64,000 bases of DNA from CAZLPZ01 sp964561535 (lineage in GTDB: Bacteria; Pseudomonadota; Alphaproteobacteria; Micavibrionales; Micavibrionaceae), in contig CAZLPZ010000001.1 of NCBI GenBank assembly GCA_964561535.1, forward strand, positions 41,784 to 105,783, written 5' to 3'. The notes beneath the pieces are model-generated. The model searched no databases. It was not told the origin of the DNA and was given only the letters and a program-made list of their open reading frames with translations. Numbering within the stretch: position 1 is the stretch's first letter; each line of letters opens with the position of its first letter. Of this stretch, positions 8,701 to 17,290 are shown in pieces. Both the position numbers and the translations under genes were made by a program.

Positions 8701-9672
8701 GTTCGCAAAATGCAAACGGCCGCACGCGAAACGGTTGACGAAAGCAATGTCTTACAAGGTGCTGCGGCATCCGTTATCCGGACAACACAAGACATGATTT
8801 CATCCCTGCAATCTGAATCGAAACTCATGTTGCAATCCGCGGGCGACACATTACTTGAGATTAAGAAAATTTCGGATGGCTTTGCTTTGCGTGCCCATGA
8901 AGTTGAAGAACATATGAAATCATCGCTCTCGACCGCGCAAACATATGGACGAGATCTAAAAACCCAGGCCGGTATGATTGCCGAAAGCTCGGTCGATACC
9001 GCCGACAAGATCGCACGCGCCATTACCCAAATGACCGGAAAAGTCACGGACGTGGAACGTGCGGCCACAACGGTCGGCGAAAAAATCGAACAAGTTCGGG
9101 GACGTTTGGAAACCGAAGCCGTCCGGTTCATGAATACCGCAAAACAAGCGGTGGATGCGGCCGAAGAGGCATCCTCCAGTTATGCCCGCCAATCAAATGT
9201 CTTGTTCAAGGCGGCCCAGGATGCCGTTGCTCAAATTGACAAAATCAAAGATGTTCAGGGCCGCGCACAACGCGATGCATTCTTGTCATCGGCGAAGTTC
9301 GTCATCGAATCCCTCCACTCCCTCTCAGTTGATTTTGTCCGTGTTTTGGAAGGTGGAGTCGAAGATAAAACATGGAAATCATTCCAAAAAGGCGATGTTG
9401 CGGCGTTCACACGGCGGTTGGTTCAAAATCTGGATCAACTTCCCCAAGACAAAGTGCGTGCGAAATTTGCAGGCGACAGCGAGTTCCGCGGATATGTTCA
9501 ACGATTCATTCGCCAATTCGAAGACATGTTCGATCAGGCCATTTCAAACGATCACGGCGAACTCTTGGCGGCAACATTCTTGTCCTCTGATATTGGTCGC
9601 TTGTACCACACGCTGTGCACGGTCACTGGGCGCGAAGCAAAATCTGGCCGCAATCTGGCAAACGCCGCGTAA
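5791..9672 (+). CDS. Giant membrane-anchored coiled-coil protein, TipN-like polarity-factor candidate
   Basis: A 1293-aa protein. Residues 1-130 are acidic and low-complexity. Two hydrophobic helices (about 137-160 and 170-190) anchor it in the inner membrane. Residues 200-1150 are almost unbroken amphipathic helix with MCP/apolipoprotein-like heptads, rich in Ala, Gln, Glu, Asp, Ser and Thr. The last ~130 residues form a globular tail with a FLSSDIGRLY segment that I recall from large coiled-coil proteins of alphaproteobacteria. The layout, two N-terminal membrane helices plus a very long coiled coil, matches Caulobacter TipN, which marks the new pole and organises flagellum placement and division, though this protein is longer. 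The ATG at 5791 has a good ribosome-binding site. Polarity function is inferred from architecture only. Confidence 0.7.
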   Translation: MTSTSASSRFSSITEEEAIIADGAAIALPDGSTTPPVTSDLRKTTLADGLEKSEPSMSLSAGSLRGESSKSGFSLRDFDDKDALKIAEETALDAEMAALATPATARAATSDADDDGLFTGSGVPLSAMRFPKWVDYVQTAAVVFSAVWITLSLVLIITRLGPALPGMMPQEIGGVLAGVLAPVALLWLALTHITRTYDAQRYGEALRAELHALIFPSEDRQQRISHDIEKLCEQAAELAGSSRTVLKAIQKSRQALHQETREFVLLSRKAEVHIDKLAENLHDRVQKLQTITDDVERRTHNIDARTQEGVKVWDETAAHILVKAEEIETALGRGAVKITDAAEMAQTKATDIETQLNNTVENLSTSIDTVAGRMTTLSSQFDDHGGNLSRASERVVDETKRLGMMIQSQISDLEGMSTGVFEAVAKSSAMVKEQSNTLDAGAVALARHTEEIAGKIKSSTDYLAEAARDVETRAGDIEDRISRQADSLKTILYQLESQTRTVEHTGDNIAERLSESLAVALSGSETLSTSVRKAVESLQNAASESRAQAADILRVTNTSIDNLQQTGSAQMQRAEQIDQTLQSHRDLLIDSARKAEEQARDVLKLYDEQTISMGLAVTQLSEKLTSAALGIQSPLRAVEQAVNEADRRHDALEQTLMRRVDDLSRTSDKAREAAEHIQNILRTQAQDLSILSGQISGQVRSIGDQIGQQKDLLGTQVERTVQDLDHVRAAIARQAESLSQVASDMNNDMSRLHDRMNDRTGILRSDAEGLTTRLYELDEKMSSSSSKLSELTSKLRDNADVAAATIDSTIDHAEPIYRRVLDQATATQDRFELLNRSFDTTATSNLERLQQIGGIFDDRLSQLRTGVQEAAQILRSSGDDLRQRVDDIESASMSASDRMNTVSGTLNNQISDIHLLTDQSLLKIENVQKAIENQFHELNVAVGKAVSELEGAQNQFTGAARTLDSSVDGSVRKMQTAARETVDESNVLQGAAASVIRTTQDMISSLQSESKLMLQSAGDTLLEIKKISDGFALRAHEVEEHMKSSLSTAQTYGRDLKTQAGMIAESSVDTADKIARAITQMTGKVTDVERAATTVGEKIEQVRGRLETEAVRFMNTAKQAVDAAEEASSSYARQSNVLFKAAQDAVAQIDKIKDVQGRAQRDAFLSSAKFVIESLHSLSVDFVRVLEGGVEDKTWKSFQKGDVAAFTRRLVQNLDQLPQDKVRAKFAGDSEFRGYVQRFIRQFEDMFDQAISNDHGELLAATFLSSDIGRLYHTLCTVTGREAKSGRNLANAA

Positions 9673-9679
9673 AAAGGCC

Positions 9680-9705
9680 CTCCCCCTCTTAAGGAGGGGG
9701 AGATT
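9680..9705 (+). terminator. Terminator hairpin after the giant coiled-coil gene
   Basis: CTCCCCCTC (9680-9688) pairs with GAGGGGGAG (9694-9702), a 9-base GC-rich stem with a short TTAAG loop, 8 bases after the stop. It is followed by only a brief T run (ATTT). Confidence 0.6.
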
Positions 9706-9841
9706 TCCCCTGACTGAAATACGCAACAATATTACCGCATTTATTCCTTGACTATATTCCTGTATTTAGGATATATATCATATCAACGATGATGTACACA
9801 TCGGAATTGGTCAAGGGGGGATACGTCCTTACTCTTAGAGT

Positions 9842-10010
9842 CGAGAACAAATGCACCGAGTTCTCGAGAAAATCCATTCTTTCAAAGGGCCGCGTGGTTC
9901 TGGCCCTTTGATCGTCAATCCCCGGTTGCGGGCATACAGGGTCTGACAAGCCCTTTGTCTAAACGACCCACGGGCAGATCCACAGCATACCAAAACGGCG
10001 CGCCGGTTTT
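9842..10010 (-). ncRNA. ssrS: Candidate 6S RNA downstream of zapA
   Basis: This 521-base gap (9673-10193) contains no convincing protein gene, but its minus strand is densely structured: a 10-base palindromic GC stem at 9992-10010; a two-part stem with GGGTC/GACCC (9939-9943 with 9965-9969) and GACAA/TTGTC inside it; a perfect 9-base stem CAAAGGGCC/GGCCCTTTG (9883-9910); and CGAGAAC/GTTCTCG (9842-9866). In alphaproteobacteria the 6S RNA gene classically lies directly downstream of zapA, as here. 6S RNA binds housekeeping RNA polymerase holoenzyme and mimics an open promoter. The ends are approximate, and I could not confirm the full closing stem by eye. Confidence 0.5.
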
Positions 10011-10193
10011 TGTTAAAAGAGAGAATCAGAGAAGAAGGAAAAGAACATGAGGGTTTTCCCTCCCCCTGAAGGAAGGAAATGGTGCACGCAACGCACCGGA
10101 AAGGGTAATCGTTATCGAGCAAAAAAAGAGTACAAAGAGGAGCGGAAATGAAAATAAAACATAATTCTTGACAACACTGTCAAAGAACAAGCC

Positions 10194-10796
10194 CTATGCC
10201 GCCTGTAATTTTTTGGCGATGCCTTCTAAACGTCCGGCCAATGCTTCGATTGTGCCTGCAATTTTTTCTTCAATATCCGGAGTTACGCTATTGGCTGCGG
10301 GGCCGCCCGCTTGCAAAAATCCAACACTTCCCATAGGGGTTGGTGCCGTTAATTGATCTTCTAATTCTGAAATTTCAGATTCCATTTTTTCAATCTGATC
10401 TTCAAGTGACGACATTTGACCTTGCATCCGATTAATTTGTTCTGCACGATCATCGGATAATTGCCGCATAGCTTCGGTCTCATCGACTTGTGATTCGACT
10501 TGACGTTGTAATTTTTCAATCTCGACCTGTAATAATTCCATTTCACGATTATGCGTCATGGATTGCGACCGCACGTTCGTTTGACCATCCCGCGTATCAA
10601 AAAGTTCATCCGCCATCACAAGACACGCAAGAACCAACAAATGCGATTCTGCCGCTGCCGACCCCCCCGTAGCCTGGGCAATATCACGCACACGACGATC
10701 AATATATTGACCTAAATCGCGTACACGACGTTCTTGCCCCTCATCACATCCAACGCCATATGTCCGGCCATGAATAATCAGATTAACAGTGCTCAT
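10194..10796 (-). CDS. zapA: Cell division protein ZapA with extended coiled-coil tail
   Basis: The N-terminal ~95 residues match ZapA: VNLIIHGRTYGVGCDEGQE, VRDLGQYIDRRV and LLVLACLVMADELFD are family features. ZapA binds FtsZ at midcell and bundles protofilaments in the early Z-ring. Here the protein is 200 aa instead of about 100-130; residues 105-170 form an extra heptad-rich coiled coil, and the tail is Gly/Ala-rich with a last amphipathic helix. AAGGAGAAC precedes the ATG. The gene follows the DUF4164-like gene by 12 bases, so the two are co-transcribed, and the 6S RNA candidate lies just downstream. Confidence 0.88.
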   Translation of the reverse strand: MSTVNLIIHGRTYGVGCDEGQERRVRDLGQYIDRRVRDIAQATGGSAAAESHLLVLACLVMADELFDTRDGQTNVRSQSMTHNREMELLQVEIEKLQRQVESQVDETEAMRQLSDDRAEQINRMQGQMSSLEDQIEKMESEISELEDQLTAPTPMGSVGFLQAGGPAANSVTPDIEEKIAGTIEALAGRLEGIAKKLQAA

Positions 10797-10808
10797 TTTA
10801 AGTTCTCC

Positions 10809-11075
10809 TTACGCGGCTTGTGCCAACACATGTTCAATTTGATCAATCACGCGTGCCATCCGACGTGCCATATCTTCAGTATCAATGTTTTTACCATTGG
10901 TCACGACCGTTGGTGCCACGCCGGCTCCGCCAAATAAATCCATTTGATCCGTCCGTTTTTTACCCCGTGCCCCGGCTGCTTTGATCCGTGATTCAACAGA
11001 CGTCACCGCGGATTCTAGCGTACTAATACCCATATTTAAACGATCAAGGGCCTCGAGGATGGGGGAACTGGACAT
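10809..11075 (-). CDS. DUF4164-like small coiled-coil protein upstream of zapA
   Basis: An 88-aa protein starting at ATG 11075 (MSSSPILEALDRLN). A strong GAAGGAG site 8 bases upstream supports this over the frame's earlier ATG at 11099, which includes that site. Residues 8-35 form a short coiled coil (LDRLNMGISTLESAVTSVESRI) and the C-terminus another helix (MARRMARVIDQIEHVL). Small DUF4164-type coiled-coil proteins sit immediately before zapA in many alphaproteobacteria and may act in division like ZapB, but no function is established. Family assignment is by position and shape. Confidence 0.65.
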   Translation of the reverse strand: MSSSPILEALDRLNMGISTLESAVTSVESRIKAAGARGKKRTDQMDLFGGAGVAPTVVTNGKNIDTEDMARRMARVIDQIEHVLAQAA

Positions 11076-11266
11076 GACGCAGGCTCCTTCTATTTTCAAA
11101 AATATTTTGGAAGTACACTATACTTACCAAAAACAATAAGACACGGCAAGACAAGAACTTAGGCGACTACTCTGACCTCTCACTTCATATCAAGTTATCC
11201 ACAGATTTGTGCACAGTTTCGGATCCCTCCCTTCCTTCTTTCTACAAAAAAGATATAGTTTACTTC

Positions 11267-13252
11267 ATGAACCCGAACCTCCCCCTCTTAACCACCCTTC
11301 CCTCTCTTGCGCATGCCATCCGCACCTTGGCCATGGATGCCGTAGAACAGGCACAATCCGGCCATCCGGGCATGCCGATGGGCATGGCCGACGTAGCGAC
11401 TGTTTTATATGCCCGCCATTTAAAATTTTGGGCTCATAATCCGCACTGGCCCGATCGCGATCGGTTTATTCTATCGGCCGGGCATGGATCCATGTTGCTC
11501 TATGCCCTTTCATACCTCACCGGATATGAGGGGATGACGATGGAACAGATTAAAAAATTTCGGCAACTAGGGTCACGTACCCCCGGCCATCCAGAACATG
11601 ATGTTGATGTTGGCATTGAAATGACAACGGGCCCCCTGGGCCAAGGAATTGCCACCTCAGTTGGATTTGCACGCGCCGAAAAATTAAACGCCGAACGTTT
11701 CGGATCTGATCTTGTCAATCATCACACCTATGTCATGGCCGGGGATGGCGATATGCAAGAAGGCATTAACCACGAGGCCTGTGCCCTAGCCGGACACTGG
11801 AATTTAAATAAACTTATCGTTCTTTATGATGATAACGGAATCACAATTGATGGCCCCACACATTTATCCTTTACCGAAGATGTCTGTAAACGCTATACGG
11901 CATATGGGTTTATAACCCGCCAAATTGATGGACATGATATGACGGCAATTGATGATGCATTGACGTGGGCCAAAATCCAAAACCGCCCCGTCCTTATTGC
12001 ATGCAAAACAATCATTGGAAAATTTGCAGGTAAAAAAGAAGGCACGGCGGACTGCCACGGATCTCCCCTGGGGCCCGATGGCATCGCCGCCGCCCGGACG
12101 GCCATGAAGTGGCCCCAGGAACCCTTTATTATCCCGGATGATATTTTATCAACATGGCGTGCCATTGGCATGCAAGGACGCACAGAATATACATCTTGGG
12201 AAAAGCGTCTATCTGCTGTCCCTGATCAAATGCGTCAAGATTTTATCACGGCACAATCCGGCATCTCTCCCCTTGCGCGGACAACAGCCATCAATTTAGC
12301 CCTCGCACAAATCAATACCCAAAAACAAACCATTGCAACCCGTAAGGCATCGCAAATGGTTTTAGAACATCTGGTCTCTGCTTTACCGAATTTAATCGGC
12401 GGATCTGCCGATTTAACTGGATCAAATCTAACAAAAGTCACCGCACATTCCCTTCCGGAACACCCCTACATCCATTACGGAATACGCGAACATGGTATGG
12501 CCGCAATTATGAATGGATTATCTTTACATGGAGGTATGGTTCCCTATGGGGGAACATTTTTATGCTTTGCCGATTATATGCGTCCAGCCATGCGACTGGC
12601 CGCGCTCATGGGAACCCAAGTAATATACGTGATGACACACGATTCAATCGGCCTGGGCGAGGATGGTCCGACACATCAACCCATTGAACATTTGGCATCC
12701 TTACGGGCAATCCCAAATATGCTCGTCCTGCGTCCAGCCGACGCCCAAGAAACCGCTGTATGTTGGGACATCGCCCTCGCCCACAAAACCGGCCCCAGTG
12801 TCATCGCCTTGTCACGCCAAAACATCCCCCCCCTGCCCATTCTAGACCTATCCGAAATTAAAAATGGTGGATATGTGATGATTGATACCCCTTCCCCTTC
12901 TGTCGTTTTATGCGCCACAGGCACCGAAGTGGATATCGCCATTCAAACAGCGCATTTATTAACAACCAAATATAAAATTGCGACGCGCGTTCTATCGGTC
13001 CCCTGTTTTGAATTATTTATGTCCATACCCCACGATATCCGATCGACCCTTATTCCTATTAATACTTTACACGTTGGAATCGAAGCCGGCATACGACAGG
13101 GATGGGACGAAATTATTGGATCCAATGGGCTGTTTTTTGGCCTAAATACATTTGGTGCATCTGGCAAATATAAAGATATTTATGCCCATTTTGGGTTAAC
13201 GCCAGAGTATATTTCCAGCGAAATCATCAAAAAATTATCTGATGTAAAATAA
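11267..13252 (+). CDS. tkt: Transketolase
   Basis: A 662-aa thiamine-diphosphate enzyme that moves two-carbon ketol units between sugar phosphates in the pentose phosphate pathway. The N-terminal domain has AQSGHPGMPMGMAD and the ThDP/Mg motif GDGDMQEGINHEA. The pyrimidine domain has GIREHGMAAIMNGL, containing the catalytic Glu, and THDSIGLGEDGPTHQPIEHL. The C-terminal domain is complete. The frame could open at a TTG (11207), but ATG at 11267 gives the standard length and start (LAHAIRTLAMDAVEQ). No strong ribosome-binding site is visible. It diverges from the zapA pair; the ~190-base gap 11076-11266 holds promoters for both directions, not individually resolved. Confidence 0.95.
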   Translation: MNPNLPLLTTLPSLAHAIRTLAMDAVEQAQSGHPGMPMGMADVATVLYARHLKFWAHNPHWPDRDRFILSAGHGSMLLYALSYLTGYEGMTMEQIKKFRQLGSRTPGHPEHDVDVGIEMTTGPLGQGIATSVGFARAEKLNAERFGSDLVNHHTYVMAGDGDMQEGINHEACALAGHWNLNKLIVLYDDNGITIDGPTHLSFTEDVCKRYTAYGFITRQIDGHDMTAIDDALTWAKIQNRPVLIACKTIIGKFAGKKEGTADCHGSPLGPDGIAAARTAMKWPQEPFIIPDDILSTWRAIGMQGRTEYTSWEKRLSAVPDQMRQDFITAQSGISPLARTTAINLALAQINTQKQTIATRKASQMVLEHLVSALPNLIGGSADLTGSNLTKVTAHSLPEHPYIHYGIREHGMAAIMNGLSLHGGMVPYGGTFLCFADYMRPAMRLAALMGTQVIYVMTHDSIGLGEDGPTHQPIEHLASLRAIPNMLVLRPADAQETAVCWDIALAHKTGPSVIALSRQNIPPLPILDLSEIKNGGYVMIDTPSPSVVLCATGTEVDIAIQTAHLLTTKYKIATRVLSVPCFELFMSIPHDIRSTLIPINTLHVGIEAGIRQGWDEIIGSNGLFFGLNTFGASGKYKDIYAHFGLTPEYISSEIIKKLSDVK

Positions 13253-13289
13253 GATTTCTTTTTGAAAAAGGGTTCGTTATAATTACCCC

Positions 13290-13865
13290 ATGACCTCACC
13301 CACTGACTTTTTTTCTACCGCTGGGCATTTGTTAATTGCAATGCCTTTAATTGGCGACCCGCGTTTTCATCGCAGCGTTGTCTTTATCGCCGCCCATGAT
13401 CACGGCGGTGCAATGGGGTTTAACCTGACTATTCCACGTACGGATATGATGCTCGATAACATGATGGAGCAACTTAACATTCATCATCATGAATTCGAAT
13501 TTTCCCGCACCCCTGTGATGAATGGGGGCCCAGTTGACCAAGAACGTGGTTTCATATTGCACAGCCCCGATTATCATCGCAAAGAAACAATTACCGTAAA
13601 CGATGACTTTCATGTAACAGCAACAATTGAAGTCTTAAAAGATATTGCAAATGGTAATGGCCCGCGAGATTATCTTTTTATTTTGGGATATGCCGGATGG
13701 CAAACCAAACAAATCGAAAATGAATTAAAAGGAAATACCTGGTTAACGATGCCCGCCACACCCCATCTCGTTTTTCAAATCCCGGCAACGAATAAATGGG
13801 ATGTGGCACTCAACCACATGGGTGTTAACCCTGCAATGCTTTCAGATATCGTTGGGCATGCATAA
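13290..13865 (+). CDS. YqgE/AlgH family protein (UPF0301)
   Basis: A 191-aa protein with the family signature from its start: GHLLIAMPLIGDPRFHRSV, then HDHGGAMGFNLT and GGPVDQERGFILH, and later LFILGYAGWQ with a typical C-terminal tail. Its length matches the family. It lies 37 bases after transketolase on the same strand and may be read with it. AlgH was named for an effect on alginate production in Pseudomonas; the biochemical function of the family is unresolved. Confidence 0.93.
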   Translation: MTSPTDFFSTAGHLLIAMPLIGDPRFHRSVVFIAAHDHGGAMGFNLTIPRTDMMLDNMMEQLNIHHHEFEFSRTPVMNGGPVDQERGFILHSPDYHRKETITVNDDFHVTATIEVLKDIANGNGPRDYLFILGYAGWQTKQIENELKGNTWLTMPATPHLVFQIPATNKWDVALNHMGVNPAMLSDIVGHA

Positions 13866-13920
13866 AACGATCCCAAAATAAAAGAAAAATGATCCCAAAC
13901 TACGGCGAATTATTCGAAAA

Positions 13921-16900
13921 TTATTCCCCAGCAACCGTTTTCGGTGGCGTTACTTTTGCCGCCGGATCTGCAAGAGGTCCATCCGTAACGGCAGCCGCAG
14001 GCAGAGAAACCGGGCCCCCCCCTGTTGATTTCGGTAATAAAGGAGACGTTTTTCGGAATGAATCCAAAAATTTACCAAAAAGATCCACTTCTTCAACCAA
14101 CTTATTCAGCGTGTCTCGATCCGCCAATGTCGGCACCTGACGTTCACGCGTCACAATATCAAACTCATCTGCCCGCTTGGTTTGAGTCATCGCCGTCATA
14201 TACAAGGAACGAATACGGGCAAGTTCAATCCGATCGCCACCCAAATTTACGGCAACCGCCAAATTTTGAACATTATCAGCTTGAATATCTGTTGGAGGCT
14301 TTGTCGGCAAAATAGGATCAAGCGCAAGCAATTTTGAAAGTGCAGCAGCAACATCACCCCACCGGGCCGTCTGCCATGCAATATCTGCTCCAGCCCGTAA
14401 AACATTCGGATCATCTTGAGGAAGTTCAGAAAGAACCGATAATGCCTGATCAACACGATCTGATTGTGATAAAGCCCGTGCACGAAGTAACCCTAAATCT
14501 AATAATTTACGTTTCTGAAGATCATCTTTAGGCAACACTTCAATCATGGCGTCAGTACGATTTAAAACACCAAGTGCTAAATCAGCGCGCTTATTCATCA
14601 AATGAACGGCAGCCAATCGTAAAGCTCCATCAACCCGTTCGTTGTCGACCAATTTATGATCCACAAGATCTTGCAAAACACGAACTGCCCGATCAAGTAA
14701 ATCAACTTCAAGTAACCGATCCACCAAATTCATCATCATTTGATTGGCGTCAACCCCCACTGGCGCGAGTTCTCCAAATTTTTCAAACACGGTAATTGCG
14801 TCAATCGGGTCAATTTTTTTTATGTTTTCCGGCGTAAAAACTGATTTAAATTGTTCAATCATCAATGCTGTTACACGTCGTCCGCTTTCCGATTCAGGTG
14901 CAAGTGACACCGTATCCCGCAACATCGAAAGCCCGCGTATATAATCCCCACCCGCCAAATATGTTTCGCCCAAACGAGTGCCGATTGCCATTTCAAAATC
15001 ATCACCTCGCCAACTGAACCGCAGAGTCTCTAATCGATCTACAGCTTGATCTGGTGTTATCTTTCCACTTTCAAAATTCATAATGGCCAAGGCAAGACGT
15101 GCACGTGCGCGATATTTATCATCCTTACTTTTTGATAATTTCTCCCAAATACTTGCTGCGACATCTTTTTTACCTTGTTGTCGCGCAACCTCTCCCTTTA
15201 AATAATCCGCATATGCCAAAACAGACAAACGATGTAAAGGATTATCCAATTTCTGGGTTTTTTTATCCGACATCGCATTATCGGCCGTTGATAAAATCTT
15301 TTGCGCCTCTATCGATTTTCCGGCACGTAAAACACTTTCTCCAATTGTCAAAATCATATCGGGGCCAAAAGACCATGGGTAATGCGCCGCCAATTTTGTA
15401 TCAACCTCTGGTACCGTTGCCGCGCGCGACCAGTCTTGTAATTTTCCAATCATAACCGCACGCCACAGCGGTATATCCACATACGCATCAAGACCAGGAT
15501 TATTTAAATCGTCAATGGCCAAATCATACTGGCCATTAATGGCATATGCCGCACCACGCACGCCCAAAAATTCAGGGTTATCGATTAATGGCGGGGACGA
15601 TTCAAGGGCAAGACGAAAATATCCAACAGCTTCGGCCCCCCGACCACTTGCCAAAAACATTTTCCCAATATTCATATACCCGCTCGCGCGGTCATCTTCT
15701 TTTTTCTCAGATAAATCTGAAATCAATGCGGTTTCATTCGATAAAAGTGACGATACCCCCCCCATTGCCCAACGATCAAACCGATATAAAATATTTTTCT
15801 GAGCTCCTGTAGCATCGATAATTTTAGAATCGTCTGAATTTTCGGCATCCGAACTCACAATCGCTTTCACTTCATGATCTGATTCATGTCGCGTCGGTGG
15901 GGCCGTAAGCGTGGGATCCCCCTTATGATCATCTTCAGAGACATATGTTTCAGCCTGAAGCGATGTTGTAACGGACACCCCACTGGGACGTGATATCAAA
16001 ACGCCATCATGAATAATTTTCACATCTAAATCATCCACCTTGGAGACAACAGCAATGCCAATCGGAGAATGTGCTGTATAAAATTCCGTAAAATCATGCA
16101 TGGGTCCCGCATATTGGTCTGATTTTGAAACAGTCCCCACCACGATTGTCTCACCCGTATCGGGATCATTCAATTTAATAAGTTTTGTAACATCGGATGG
16201 CCACAAAACACCGCGATCATTATCACCATCCAACCGCCGCAAATCCGTGGCGGGTAATAATTTTGAATCCACCGGAGCAATCACAACTCGCCAGAATAAA
16301 TCACCGCCCTCGCCCCGAATAAAAAGAACAGGCCCTGGCAATTTCCATTTAAAAATAGTCGCGTCTGACGTTCCAATCCGCGTCACAGGACCAAATCTTT
16401 CAGACCCCACCCCCGATAATTTTGGAGCACCTTCAAAATTGGGCGTATCTACAACAACCCACAATGTACGATTTTTGATAAATGACGCCATTCCAAATTT
16501 ATTCAGCGATGAAATCGCCAAAAGCGGCGGCTGTATTTTATCAACAACAATCGGGCGATCATCTAGATCTGGCATCATCGCTGGTAATTTTGACGTGGCC
16601 GAAACAACTTGTATTTCTGGTTTTATTTCTGGTGTAAGACCGGATTTTTTATCTGTTGGCTGAACAGAAAGTGTCGCGACTCCGGCTTTATTTACCTCTT
16701 GCTCAGGTTTCAAAACATCTTGTTTTTTTAATTCGACTTGAGGTTCTTTTTTAATTTTATAATTTTCTTTATCCTCAATTTGATCAACTTTCTTTTCAGA
16801 TGGTAAATCTGTTTGATTTTTTTGAGCTCTTAATTTTTCATCATGCCCAAAATCAAGAATAATTCGACGCCCAACACTCACCTCACGTTTAAATAATTTT

Positions 16901-17211
16901 GAACTTTGAATAACCCACAAGCGCAACGGCGCACCCGGATCGGAGACACGGCGCACATCAACAATTTCCGGAATCATTGGTACAGGACTATAAGAAGAAC
17001 CAGACGCCGTTCCTGCAAACGTGACTTCTGTCGTTTGATCATCAATCTGACGCACATGATATAGCGGCAGCGGCTCATGTGGCCATTCGATCACCAACCG
17101 GACACGATCACCCTGATCGCCAACGCGCACCTGAACTTCGTCCGCAGCTACCGCCGCGACCGACGAAATAATCAGAGCGAAAAGAGATAAGAGAAAAAGA
17201 CGAAACATCAT
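13921..17211 (-). CDS. Exported TPR-repeat protein with AMIN-like N-terminus, MotB-operon partner
   Basis: About 1096 aa from ATG 17211, which begins the signal peptide MMFRLFLLSLFALIISS ending near AVAA. The frame also extends to a TTG at 17247, which would spoil the signal peptide. Residues about 25-120 contain two short beta motifs, RVRLVIEWPHE and RRIILDFGHD, resembling AMIN domains that bind cell-wall polymers. Residues 125-250 are a charged Lys/Glu-rich linker. The C-terminal two thirds carry degenerate TPR units (GRGAEAVGYFRLALES, INGQYDLAIDDLNNPG, RADLALGVLNRTDAM). The tail is Pro/Ala-rich. It follows two MotB-like genes on the same strand with a 79-base gap, suggesting a periplasmic partner of a stator-like complex. 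The specific family is not recognised. Confidence 0.72.
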   Translation of the reverse strand: MMFRLFLLSLFALIISSVAAVAADEVQVRVGDQGDRVRLVIEWPHEPLPLYHVRQIDDQTTEVTFAGTASGSSYSPVPMIPEIVDVRRVSDPGAPLRLWVIQSSKLFKREVSVGRRIILDFGHDEKLRAQKNQTDLPSEKKVDQIEDKENYKIKKEPQVELKKQDVLKPEQEVNKAGVATLSVQPTDKKSGLTPEIKPEIQVVSATSKLPAMMPDLDDRPIVVDKIQPPLLAISSLNKFGMASFIKNRTLWVVVDTPNFEGAPKLSGVGSERFGPVTRIGTSDATIFKWKLPGPVLFIRGEGGDLFWRVVIAPVDSKLLPATDLRRLDGDNDRGVLWPSDVTKLIKLNDPDTGETIVVGTVSKSDQYAGPMHDFTEFYTAHSPIGIAVVSKVDDLDVKIIHDGVLISRPSGVSVTTSLQAETYVSEDDHKGDPTLTAPPTRHESDHEVKAIVSSDAENSDDSKIIDATGAQKNILYRFDRWAMGGVSSLLSNETALISDLSEKKEDDRASGYMNIGKMFLASGRGAEAVGYFRLALESSPPLIDNPEFLGVRGAAYAINGQYDLAIDDLNNPGLDAYVDIPLWRAVMIGKLQDWSRAATVPEVDTKLAAHYPWSFGPDMILTIGESVLRAGKSIEAQKILSTADNAMSDKKTQKLDNPLHRLSVLAYADYLKGEVARQQGKKDVAASIWEKLSKSKDDKYRARARLALAIMNFESGKITPDQAVDRLETLRFSWRGDDFEMAIGTRLGETYLAGGDYIRGLSMLRDTVSLAPESESGRRVTALMIEQFKSVFTPENIKKIDPIDAITVFEKFGELAPVGVDANQMMMNLVDRLLEVDLLDRAVRVLQDLVDHKLVDNERVDGALRLAAVHLMNKRADLALGVLNRTDAMIEVLPKDDLQKRKLLDLGLLRARALSQSDRVDQALSVLSELPQDDPNVLRAGADIAWQTARWGDVAAALSKLLALDPILPTKPPTDIQADNVQNLAVAVNLGGDRIELARIRSLYMTAMTQTKRADEFDIVTRERQVPTLADRDTLNKLVEEVDLFGKFLDSFRKTSPLLPKSTGGGPVSLPAAAVTDGPLADPAAKVTPPKTVAGE

Positions 17212-17290
17212 TCGTATCAGGTTACCCTGAACTCTGGGTTGTGACAACCAGATGAATCAAAAATCCCTAGCGCCGGGATGACACTCTTTT

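Noticed and set aside
9835..10122. 95-codon and 65-codon minus-strand frames in the zapA downstream gap
   Set aside because: They run through the stems of the 6S RNA candidate, have Arg/Cys-rich low-plausibility sequences and no ribosome-binding site.
16100..16663. 187-codon plus-strand frame inside the TPR protein gene
   Set aside because: Antisense to a well-supported exported protein; no start context and no recognisable domain.
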